From Albula goreensis (taxonomy: Eukaryota > Chordata > Actinopteri > Albuliformes > Albulidae), in contig CM040743.1 of the NCBI GenBank assembly GCA_022829145.1, positions 25,890,646 to 25,954,645 of the forward strand: a stretch of DNA of 64,000 bases, in the 5' to 3' direction. Shown piece after piece: positions 52,691-63,000 of the stretch. The first letter of the stretch is position 1. Every line of letters starts with the position of its first letter. The notes below the pieces were generated by a model. The model was not told the DNA's origin. It worked only from the letters and a program-made list of their open reading frames with translations, and did no database searches. Position numbers and translations under genes: made by a program.

Positions 52691-52948
52691 TATAATCTTA
52701 CCTATCCAGATATCTGACATCATTCTGCCATACCCGTTATTCGTGTGCTTGCCAAAGGCGCACACTATTACTATCTTGCAGTTGCATATATATATTTTTT
52801 AACAATATCTCTAAAAGATGGATCAGTTGGAGAACTTACTCGGTTAGCAGCTTACAGTCTGGACCAAGCCTCACGTTTTAAAGTATCATGTGTGTATGTG
52901 GTGCAAAAACTGTAGATGTGGCAAGCTTTAGCAAAACTTTGTCCAAAC
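52690..52948 (+). repeat. Direct repeat copy B flanking minisatellite
   Basis: Diverged copy of 51504-51780 in the same orientation, on the other side of the minisatellite. Together they look like a duplication around the array, or the two ends of one repeat unit. Confidence 0.75.
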
Positions 52949-53149
52949 TTACTCCATTACCACTATTAGCTCTTTTCCAGAGGGATTTACAATGCACAGT
53001 GCATTTCTTTCAGGACAAGGGTGTTAAAGAGCTACACGGGGTAAAAGTCTCAAGCACCAGGAGGGTTAGCATGGACTAAACCCTATGGATGACCTGTTGA
53101 AGAAACATAGAAAATATTAGTAATGTCAACAATTATTAACAAGATTAGG

Positions 53150-55070
53150 TCACTACAAATGAAATTTATGGCTACGTGGGGAGGCTACTGAGGAAAGGAG
53201 AGAGTACATCCTGAAGAGGCGAGTCTTCAGTCTGCACTTAAAGGTGGACAGACTATCTGCTGTTCTGACCTCTGTGGTAAGGTCATTCCACCAGCAGGGA
53301 GCCACAACAGACAGCAAACGTGACTGATAAGTGCAGGCATGCAGAGGAGGGGCACCAAATTTTTGAATCTGATGTGAGCCGAGACAGGTAGCCAGTGGAG
53401 GGCGGTGAGGAGGGAAATGATGTGGGCACATCTGGGAAGGTTGAAGACCAGACGAGCAGCAGCATTCTGGATGAGCTGCAAAGGTCTGATGGAAGATGAT
53501 GGAAGGCCAGCAAGGAGGGAGTTGCAGTAGTCCAGGTGGGGGTCAGTTTGTTGTCAAACACCTCAAGGTTTTTAGCGCAGGATGACAGTGACAGGTGTCA
53601 CCCAGGAAGATAGAGGTCCGGCAACGGAGAGGATGGGGCCAGAAAGAAAAGGAGCTCTGACTTGTCTGGGTTGAGTTTAGATGGTGGGTGTCCATCCAGT
53701 TCTCCCGCAGACAAGCAGAGATCCGAGCAGAGACCTGTGAGTCAGAGGGAGAGAATGAAAAAAGAGTTGGTGTCATCAGCATAACAATGGTAGGACAAGC
53801 TATGGGTGGAGATGACAGGTCCAAGAGAATGGGTATAAAGAGAGAAGAGAAGTGGGCCAAGAACAGAGCCTTGGGAGACTCCTGTAGCAAGTGGATGGGG
53901 TGCCGATACTGCACCGTCCCAGGCAACCTGAAAAGAGTGACCAGAGAGGTAGTACTCAACAGCCAAGGGTGTTGCGATGGATCCCCAAAGCAGCCAGGGA
54001 GGACAGGAGGATGGAGTGGTTGACAGTGTCGAAGACAGCTGATAGGTCCAGGAGGATCAGAACGGAGGAAAGGGAGGCCGTCCATGCAGTGTGGAGAGAT
54101 TCACTGACCAAGAGAAGTGCAGTCTCTGTCAAGTGACCGGGCTGAAGCCAGGCTAGTGGGGGTCCAGCAGATTATTCTGAGAAGAGAGAGAGTTGATTAG
54201 AGGCAGTATGCTCAACAGTTTTGGAGAGGAAGGGGAGTAGGGACACAGGGTGGTAGCTATGGATGACAGATGGGTACATGGTATGTTTCTTCAATAGCAA
54301 GGTGATATGAGTTCGCTTGAAGGAAGAGGGGAAGCAACCAGTGGACAAGGAGGAGTTTACAAGGAGGGTGATGAATGGGAGGGTGGATGGGGTGATCGTC
54401 TGGAGGAGGGATGAAGGAATGGGATCAAGAGCACAGGTGGTAGGATGATGGGAAAGGAGAAACCTGGAGACCTCAGTGTCGGTAAGAGGGGAGAAGGTGG
54501 AGAAGGCCAAGGAAGGTGTAGAGGGAGAGAAGGGAGGAGGGGGAGAGGAAGACAAAAAGGTGTTGTGGATGTCTGCAATCTTACCATCAAAGTAATCCGC
54601 AGAGGAAAAGGATTGAGGTTGGGGAGAAGGGGGGCCGAGGAGAGAAGAGAGAATAGCTGAAAAGGATTTGAGGAGTTATTAATGTTAGATTGAAAGAAAT
54701 CTTCAGCAGAAGAGATAGATGAGGAGAAGGCAGTGAGGAGAGACTTGAAGGACATGAGGTCAGAAGGCATCCTGGATTTCCTCCACCTCCTCTCAGCTGC
54801 CCGAAGCTTGGCCCTGCTGGTACGGAGGACATCGGTCATCCACAGTTTAGGAGGAGAGGAACGTGCAGGCTTGGAAACTAGAGGGCACAGAGAATCAAGA
54901 GCTGAAGGGAGAGGAGAGAGGAAGATGCAGAATCAGTGGGGAGGTTAGAGAATGAGTCAAGGGAGTGGAGAGAAGCAAAGGTGCCAGACGCAAGAGAGAA
55001 GGGTTATAGGGAGCAGAGATTGCGGTGGGCTGATGGGGTGGAGGGAGAGGAGGGGGAAAGTGGAGACAGA
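53150..55070 (-). mobile_element. L2-like LINE relic (reverse transcriptase region)
   Basis: Minus-strand fragments in several frames, in correct 5' to 3' order: a linker with KLRAAERRWRKSRMPSDLMS (about 54760), DPIPSSLLQTITPSTLPFIT and HSYHPVSLLPFLSKTVEHTA (about 54180-54460), [20 protein letters not shown] with the catalytic YADDT (about 53770-53880), and the C-terminal ALHWLPVSAHIRFKNLV and WWNDLTTEVRTADSLSTFK (about 53210-53400). Frameshifts and stops are numerous, so the copy is dead. The endonuclease domain is missing, consistent with 5' truncation. Confidence 0.85.
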
Positions 55071-55746
55071 GGGATAGAGAAATGCAAAAACCTGCCAATA
55101 ATGCCCCATGCCCCACTCTCAAGCCACACAATGACAGGTTCAGACCCTCTCCCAGGCCTGCCCACACGGCACAGGCCAGCCTCAACTCAGGAGGGAATAA
55201 CACACAGGGAGGCGGGGTCCACACACTCACACTTGCACACAAACAGGAACTAAGGGTGGGGTGCGACTCGGCCTGCGCCAACAAGCTGGGCCTCCTCCGT
55301 GCCCCAAAAATAAAAAACAAAACCAAAAAGAAAGAAACCAAACAACAACGACAACACCGGCAAAAATTTCCAAAATCAGAAAAAACAGAATCCTCAAAGA
55401 ACGAAAATGAAATGAAACCAAAACTTCCAAATAAACAAAAATAACCTCGTCTAAAATCTCAAACACAAAGCTTGTTTCCCTCTCGGCTGCCCGAACCCAG
55501 ACTGCCTCATTCCCCGCTCTTTTATCCTGATTCCCTGTGCGGAGAGAACGAGAGACAGCTGTGCTGGATTACCAATCAGACGAAGCAATGGAGACAAACC
55601 ACCCCGATCCACATACCGCATGCGTGCCCCCAATCACCAATGAAGAGACACACCAAACTGCCGTCTTGTCAGGCTCACCTCCTGACACATACACTACTGA
55701 CAATCTAACCTTACATATACACAACTGAAATGCAACCTCAAGCAGA
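55071..55746. other. Unclassified block, possible retroelement leader
   Basis: CA- and A-rich sequence with no recognised protein. On the minus strand there is a GGATAAAAG TATA-like box near 55525 and a hairpin TGTCAGG/CCTGACA at about 55667-55687. It may be the leader of a retroelement, but I cannot place it in a family. Confidence 0.3.
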
Positions 55747-56300
55747 CAGTGCTGTGAAAAAGTATTTGCCCCCCTCCAGATTTCCACTATTGTTGCATGT
55801 TTATCACACTAAATGATTTTAGATCTTCTTACAAAATATAATGTAAGACAATGAGAATCTGAGGAAAGACAAAATATAGTTTTTAAATGATTATTTAATT
55901 TATTGAAGGAGTTATCCGAAACCAACTGGCCTGTATGAAAAAGTGGTTGCCCCCTAGTTAATCAATTCACAAATGAAGCAAATTTATTTCATAATTTAGT
56001 TCATTTAGACTATACAATCCCTGGATGGATAACTGAATCTAAACATCAGGTAAATGGAACCTTTCCAGTGAAGTGGGCTTAAAGGTATCATAAAGCAGCA
56101 CACTATCCTGTAATCAGAAGAGATTCTGGAAGAGATGAGAAAGAAAATCATTGAAATATAGCACCATTGAAAGGGTTAAAAACATTTATTAGGCTGTGGG
56201 ACTCCAGCAAACCACAATAAGAGCCCATATCTCCAAATAGAGAAAACTTGAAACAATGGTTAACATTCCCAGGAGTGGTTGGTTAACAAAAAATCCTCCA
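55747..56300 (+). mobile_element. Tc1/mariner-like transposon relic
   Basis: Begins with the CAGTGCTGTGAAAAAGTATT terminal motif found in a common fish Tc1 family and a second TGAAAAAGTGGTTGCCCCCT motif about 190 bases in. Further on there is a GGGACTCCAGCAAACCACA stretch encoding part of the helix-turn-helix DNA-binding domain. The catalytic DDE region and the 3' terminal repeat are absent, so it is a truncated dead copy. Confidence 0.7.
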
Positions 56301-56439
56301 AAAGTACACTACCAACTCCAGGAAGTCATTGACTTTCAATGGTAGAATCTTCAAAAGTGCCAACAGTCTGTACCCTCTGTTGTGATGTCAATGGTTCTGC
56401 AACTGCCAGACGTTTGGAATTTTCATATGACAGATTGAG

Positions 56440-58250
56440 TGAGTGTCAAAGTCAGCTTTAATGTCATAACATTGGCAATGGCAATGTATGAAATTCTTGT
56501 GCAGAGAGACTATTTCTTTACAGTATTAGTAAAGATTTACAGTAAAGATAATAAATATGAAAGTAATACAAGGCTAGACAGCAAGAATTAGCAATTTAGG
56601 GTTTGGATTGTCCTTAGGAAGAAACTTTCCTTGAGTCTGGTGGTCCTGGATTTGATACTCCGATACCTTTTCCCAGATGGAAGCTGCTGAAGCTGCACTT
56701 TGAATTGAATAGGTGTTCCATAGAGGGGAGGTCTTCACGCTGGCATGCTGGGCACTCGCTGAAGAGCTTGACGGCTACAGGTGGTGGTGTTGCATTACCA
56801 GGCAGTGATGCAGCTGGTCAGGATACTTTCTACGGTGCAGCTGTAGAAATTCCTCAGGATGTTAGGATGCACATCAAACCTCTTAGGAAGTAGAGTCTCT
56901 GCTGAGCCTTTTTTCCACGATGTCGGTGTGGGTATTCCAAGACAGGTCTTCAGTGATATGGGTGCCGAGGACTTGAAAGCACTGACTTTCTCTTCAGCCG
57001 TTGTATTGATCATAATGGGGAGATGATCACCCTTCAGCCGCCTATAGTCTACGATTACCTCCTTGGTCTTTTTGACATTTATGGAGAGGTTATTTTCCTG
57101 GCACCATTCCGTCAAAGCTCTCATCTCTGCTCTACAGGCCCTCTCACCACCATCCTGGATCAGGCCAATAACTGTGGTGGCATCAGTGAACTTCACAATT
57201 ACATTTGAAGTGTGTGAGGCCACACAGTCGAGGAATATACATGGAATATAGGAGGGGTTTAAGAACACAACCTTGGGGAGCACCAGTTTTGAGCACCCAT
57301 GATGTTGAGGTGTTATTACCCATTTTCAGAACATGAGGATGGCCTGACAGGAAGTTGTGGATCCAACTGCACAGTGTGTTGCTCAGCCCCAGCTCTCCCA
57401 GTTTGAACCTCTCAGCTCTTTTCCCATGAATATTGCTGTCAGAGGCAACACAGAACAGCTCCCAATTTGTTCTACCGGAACAGCCCTGTGTCATTGCCTC
57501 TGATTAGTCAGACCAGCGGTGAACAGTCTTTGTCGTAAGAGCCTCCCACTTTAGTGTTTGTTTGTAGGTGGGTAGCAGAAGAATACTGGAGTGATCTGAT
57601 TTGCCGAACAGAGGACGTAGGAGGACCTTGTAACCATCCCGAAAGGGCGAATAGAGTCCATTCATCCCTCGTTTTGCAAGTGATGTGCTGGAAGAATTTA
57701 GGGAAGACTCGCTTCAGGTTGGCATTATTACAGCCCTCACATACAATCAGCACTGTGTCTGGATGCTTGGTTCCTTGCAGGTCAATGGCTCTGTGCAGCT
57801 CTTTAGGTGCAATTTCAGTGCTTGCTTATGGAGGGATGTAGACAATGGTAACAGTGACTTCTGTAAATTCGCAAGCTAGCCAAAATAGTCAGCACTTAAG
57901 CATTATGAATTCCAGGTCAGGGAAGAGAAAGTTGACAGTGTTTGTATGCACTTGAGATCGCACCAGGTGTTATTAGTCAGGACAGAGGCTCCTCCACCTT
58001 TGCTTTTCCCAGATAACTACATCACTGTGTATACTTGATGTACAGAGAAACCAGCAGACTCAATGATATGATCTGGAACTGAGCATGATAGCCAGGTCTC
58101 AGTGAGACAGTGGATGGAGATGTCCTCTTTCTGCAACATGATGAGGGCCCTCAAATCGTCTAGTTTATTGTCCAAAGATTGCACATTTGTCAGAAGTATG
58201 CTGGGAAGTGGGAGACGAAGGCCACATCTTCTAAAATAAACCAACACACC
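56440..58250 (-). mobile_element. CR1/Rex1-like LINE relic, internally deleted
   Basis: On the minus strand: LPSILLTNVQSLDNKLDDLR and HCLTETWLS (endonuclease start, about 58060-58210), then after a gap STSWVLKTGAPQGCVLKPLL (RT, about 57280-57350), VIVKFTDATTVIGLIQDGGE (about 57140-57200), ALTEWCQENNLSINVKKTKE and FYSCTVESILTSCITAW. The usual catalytic ADD is FTDA here. The endonuclease C-terminus and early RT are missing or scrambled. It is the same broad family as the fragment at 10411-10705. Confidence 0.8.
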
Positions 58251-58499
58251 AGCTCTGCATCTACTGAAACGGCATTTGCGTCCAGCACCTCACCGTTTTA
58301 ATGTACACCAGATGGATGCTGAAGGTCCAAAACAGTAAAATCCATCTTTCCAAAGAGGGACATCCATGATCTGATGTTCAAAAGTACCTCTATATCATAC
58401 TGAAATCTAACTGCCATTTTAAATCTAAGTCAAATAAAAGAAATTGTATAACATTAGCACAAAAAAACGTAAAGTTTATGGTGCATTTGTTGAGGCAGC

Positions 58500-58647
58500 C
58501 ATTCAGGGTGCCATCTCCTAGCAACCACATTATATTGTATTGAATGTCTGTACTTATGCACCACTCTTTCACTGCCATTGGCTTAAACACATGACATTGT
58601 CAATACATTAGCAACAAACCAAACCAAGTCTAACCCTAGCAACACCC
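58500..58647. repeat. TAGCAAC-type minisatellite, block 2 left part
   Basis: Sparse units such as CCTAGCAACCACA and CCCTAGCAACACCCT, continuing on the far side of the solo LTR. Confidence 0.6.
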
Positions 58648-59165
58648 TTGTCAGTAATACTGTCTGATGCTGTGTTTTTGTTTTTGTTTCCCTGTCCATG
58701 TGCTTTTGTTTTCATTCCCCCTTGTGTCTGCCCTGCCCTCCTTGTTACCTTCCCAGTTGATTACCCATTTGTTTCACCTGCCCTATTGTGCACCTGTGTC
58801 TCGTTGGCTCGTTAGTCTGTGCATTTAAACCCTGTTTTGTGTTTGTTCTGTGCGAGTTCGTCTCTGTATTCCCCGTGATCAGTTGCGCTACGAGCCTTTC
58901 CTTGTTCTGACCTGCCTGTTTTTGATTCCTGCCTGTTTACCCGATTTCTGATTTTTGGATTGTGTCTCTGCCTGATTGCTGTGTTTACCTGGTTCGGACT
59001 TTGCCTGTTTTTGACCTCGTCTTTGGATTCTGTTTTTGCCCTGACACCGTGCTCTTCTGGTTTGACCCTGTGCCTGTTTTTGACTCTGTTTTTGGATTTG
59101 CCCTCTTTAATAAACTCTGGTTATCTCATCCCTGTCTGCTCTTGAGTTCATACTGCGCCCTGACA
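58648..59165 (+). mobile_element. Solo LTR of an LTR retrotransposon
   Basis: A 518-bp segment starting TGTCAG and ending CTGACA (inverted 6-bp termini, TG...CA), flanked by perfect 5-bp target duplications ACCCT (58643-58647 and 59166-59170). Inside are a TTTAAA box (58824-58829), a polyadenylation signal AATAAA (59109-59114) and repeated GCCTGTTTTTGA units. There is no internal coding region, so it is a solo LTR left by recombination. The gypsy class is plausible from LTR style but unproven. Confidence 0.8.
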
Positions 59166-59460
59166 ACCCTAGCAACTAGATATAACACAATAGTAACTGC
59201 TAAAGAACACAGAAGTAACCACCTATAACACTGTCATAACTGCCAAGCAACTACCTAACAACATACTGCAGCACCATAGCAGCCTTGTTACAATGCAATT
59301 GCAACTGCCTAGTAACACGCTAGCAACTACTTAGAACACCATAGCAACCATGTATCATGTCATAGTAAGTGCATAGCAATCCTCAAGCAACCACCTAAAA
59401 TACCATAGGAACCACTTAGGAACATCTTCGCATACATACCACAGCTAACATCTAGCAACG
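59166..59460. repeat. TAGCAAC-type minisatellite, block 2 right part
   Basis: Imperfect units (CACCATAGCAACC, CTAGCAACTAC, GCCTAGTAACACG) of the same kind as block 1, about 7 kb away. Confidence 0.85.
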
Positions 59461-61900
59461 CCTTTTACAGTTTTTATTACATTATCTTTTCCCCGACAGA
59501 ATGGTAAGAGAACAGTAGTAGTGTATAGTGATCAAAAAGTGCATAGCACAAATCATGATTAGCAAGGTAATGAAATAGTAGCTGCAAAAAGACAATAAGC
59601 ACTATAGACTTTACTGTTTAAAACAGGGGCACCAAGTGGAATGTGTGTTTCCCATGCAGTTGAATAGTCTTGTCATTATTTTCTATCATTGCCCCTCTAC
59701 AGAAACACTAAAGGGTTACCTGAGGCCTTCTGGATTGTGTTTTCAGCTCGACTGCAATTTTTGTCCCTCCTTTACCCGTGAATACAGTTTACGCAGTACA
59801 TTCAGTGTGTGGTGATAAAGGGGAAAGGCATTCCCTTGTCAGCAACTTATTTTCGGCACCCCCTTGTATCCTCTTAAGTATGAACACAGCTGAGAGGTTT
59901 TTACACTTGATAACTTTCAACCAATCACCATCCTGAGTGCATTTAAAGTCAGATAAGTGTCTTTCTCTTCTGCCTCCACTCAGTAGTGGTCCTAGCAACA
60001 TGTGTGTATGTGTTCATGACACCACAGGCCCAGATTATTAATATTGAAACTGGTGCCTTTATTGGTATATTGAAATTATTTTAAAGGGACAACACAATGG
60101 AGGACACGACAATGAAACATTAAGACAATTTGGTCAGTTTCTCACAGCACAGTAAGATGAAAGTTATTACACATCTTTGCACGCACTGAGTAATGTTTGT
60201 CACAACAGAGGAAGTCATTAATTATTAAACTATAAGAGCTATTTCTGCATTGCCATTTAATAACTTGAAAGATGCTGGGATCAGATAGGAAATATAATCA
60301 CTAAATTATGCTGCCCTCCAACAAAGTGCATAAACTGCTGAAATGGAGGTTTTGAGAAAGCAATAACCTAAGCATTTTTTCACTGTCCAAGTTCAAGTCT
60401 CATTTGGCGTACAAGGGTATATGAAACTTGACATAGGGAATATTTGTTTATACGCAAGTGATGTTGTGCTTGACATTACTACACTTTACTTCCTTTCACT
60501 TCTTGATCTCAGAGGTAGCCAAACATCTTAACAATGCATATACTGTACTTGGCTTTTGTCAACACAAAAATGTTACATACGTAAATAATTGTATTTGAGG
60601 TACAAATGTACCAGTTTAGCTACTTTTTACTGTAAGTACAATGGAAAATAATTATAAACTCAAGTCTTGTGAGAAATCTCCATTTTGATCTGATTAATGT
60701 ATTCCTGTAAAGATGTATTGATGCTTTTTTAATATTGCATTTCCACTTTGAAGTACAAATCATAGGCATCTATTAATTATTCCCCAGAAAGGTATTTAAT
60801 ATTTTAAGAATCTAATTTAGCAGAGGGGGGCATGGCACTTGATGAAAGAATGCACCACTAGCATTTAAAAATTTGCATGTGTATCACATTGTAAAGGTGT
60901 GAAGCCATGTTTGACCAGGACTAGAGACGTCTTTAGGGATGCACGAACACAATGGAGATCACAGCATTCGTTTTCACGGCCAAAAGCTATCAGCTGTTCA
61001 ACCAAAAATATTGTTGATTGACCTCCAATGTAAGACTTATTTACATCAAGGGACAGAGAATGTAAAAATGGTTGTGATTCTAAGAGGGTATGTAAAAGCT
61101 GTTAAATTAATCTGGGAACTAAGTTTCTTTGCAAGCCACTAATGATACTTTTTCATGCTCTTTGCATGACACTAAATGAATTTTTTAAAATAAAAGGTAA
61201 GGATGTGGAAATTGAGCTTGAGGAGTCTAGAATCTCTCATTGGAAATATAACAGAATAAAATTTCCAAAACTTTTTTTAACAATTAATTTGTATGATATT
61301 TTGTAGAAATATGTACTAATAAGGAAGATTTGTGTAAAATCACATAAAATCCACTTTTCATAATAGGTGTTGGTCAGTTAACCCAAGTGTAGCCTGAAAA
61401 AGTGAATCCTGTTCTTCTACAGCCTTCATAGTGCTTTTTACTGGCACTTTTGCTTTAGCACCACAACTAACCACAAGAGGTCTCCCAAACATTGCATTGC
61501 ATGGAACATTCATGGTAATTTTGAACTCACGTTTTATTCACAAAAAACTAAAACTTTAAAAAAGGAAGAGGGTGTGTTTTAGAACAATTATTTATTTGTC
61601 AATTGCTGTCAGGAGTGATTATTTATAAACAAACACACTATATAATTTAAATAATTTACCTCCATATAATCTGTACTAGAGGAGGCTGGTCCACAGAGGC
61701 AATGGAGGAAGCTCCTCCCCTATTTTTTGAGAGGAAAGAAAAAGACTTTAAAATAAAAATGTATTTGAAATGTAATATTGAAAGACCTACAACAGTTGCC
61801 ATCATTAATAAAAACCACTCTTACATTAATAAAAAACCTCTTGGGTACAAGAATCCATTATTTAAACTCAATTAAATCGCCTCAATAGTGACCCCCAAGG
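59461..61900. other. Intergenic, no gene recognised
   Basis: AT-rich. Short ORFs (for example 60939-61142 and 59789-60001) do not resemble known proteins. No clear repeat family except a GAGGAGGCT-type scrap near 61678-61735. Confidence 0.5.
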
Positions 61901-61904
61901 GTGC

Positions 61905-62043
61905 ATTCCAATACTATTACTCTCCTCCTTTCCTCTACTCCCCCATTACATCTCGTCTCCTACTCCAAAGTATGTGGAGGAAAAGAGTGGAAGAAGCGAG
62001 TGAGGGAGAGAGGGTAAGGGTGATGTGCAACGAAAATTGGAAC
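61905..62043. repeat. Foldback unit 1
   Basis: Imperfect long inverted repeat: the left arm opens ATTCCAATACT and is CT-rich (CTCCTCC, CTCCTA), and the right arm is GA-rich and ends AAAATTGGAAC. The centre contains TATGTGGAGGAAAAGA. Confidence 0.75.
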
Positions 62044-62481
62044 AGCTAATCCGATTCGCTTGTCATCAAAGTCGGCTATTAATGAAGTAGTAACTTCAGT
62101 GGATATGTTTGAAAAAGCAAACAGTACTGTTTCCCAATTTATTTAAATTATCCAATTACTGTTTACTTGTCTGGCACTTATACTTAAGTGTTGGTAAATC
62201 CCTTGTCACGTTTTAGAAGTTTTCGATGGTGAAATGTTTTGCGGGATGGTCTTTTAATCTGACAAGTCAGGAGCACATTGATGTCACACATACATATGAA
62301 AATGACTTCAGTGGTAGGATACATTGATGTATCCTTTGTTTGGAGGAGGCGAGTGAAGAATGTTCAATCTCGTCTCCTATGATTTTGGAACATGAAGGGA
62401 GGGCGGACACATAGATCAGTTTCCGGGGTGCGGAGGAGACAAGGTGAATGTGGAGGAGAGGACGATACAATGGGTGTGTGC

Positions 62482-62644
62482 GTTCCAATACTTTTTCTTG
62501 TCTCCTCGTTTCCTCCATTCATCTCCTCCACTTGTCTCCTACTCCAGAAGTATGTGGAGGAAAGGAGGGGAGAAAATTAGTGTAGGAGAGGAGGAAACAA
62601 GAGGAGGAGACAAGAAAACAAGGTGATGAAACAAAAATTGGAAC
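62482..62644. repeat. Foldback unit 2
   Basis: Same design as unit 1 but better paired: GTTCCAATACTTTTTCTTG and TCTCCTCGTTTCCTCC on the left match GGAGGAAACAAG, GAGGAGACAAGAAAACAAGG and AAAAATTGGAAC on the right. Could form a long hairpin. Confidence 0.85.
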
Positions 62645-63000
62645 AGCTAATCCTATTAGTCCTTCATGAAAGTCAATTTTGGCTATTGATGAAATCGTAC
62701 AACTTCGACTGATTCCAAGGATACCTAAGCCAATCAAAATATGCTGTAGGATGGTCTTTTAATCTGACTAGTTATGAGCACAATGATGTCACCCAGAAAT
62801 GTAAAACACTTTCACAGTAGGATACATCAATGTATCCTGTGTTTGGAGGAGGGTGGAGGAGGCAAACTCTCATCTCCTACCTTTTTGGAACAGTGGAGGG
62901 AGGGAGGACACACAGAAAATTTTCCAGGGCATGGAGGAGAGGAGGAGTTGAGTGGAGGAAATGAGGAGAAGTTATTGGTATACGCCCAAAGCATTTCATT

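Larger units (their letters stand above)
61905..63000 (+). repeat. Tandem duplication of a foldback-plus-spacer unit
   Basis: Each foldback is followed by a related spacer with GGAACAGCTAATCC, GATGGTCTTTTAATCTGAC, GAGCACA-TGATGTCAC and a perfect palindrome (AGGATACAT-TG-ATGTATCCT at 62316-62335, AGGATACAT-CA-ATGTATCCT at 62819-62838), then TTTGGAGGAGG and a TTTTGGAACA block. The palindromes are 503 bases apart. Copies are diverged by substitutions and indels. Confidence 0.8.

Noticed and set aside
54445..54948. Gly/Arg/Glu-rich plus-strand frames
   Set aside because: Antisense shadows of the Pro/Ser-rich minus-strand L2-like LINE sequence.
61678..61735. GAGGAGGCT...AAGCTCCTCCCC segment that looks like an inverted repeat
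   Set aside because: Short, imperfect purine-rich scrap similar to common dispersed fish repeats. Too little to define.
62392..62737. Open frames rich in GGE or Ser/Pro around the foldback units
   Set aside because: They arise from the GGAGGA/TCCTCC repeats and are not protein-like.
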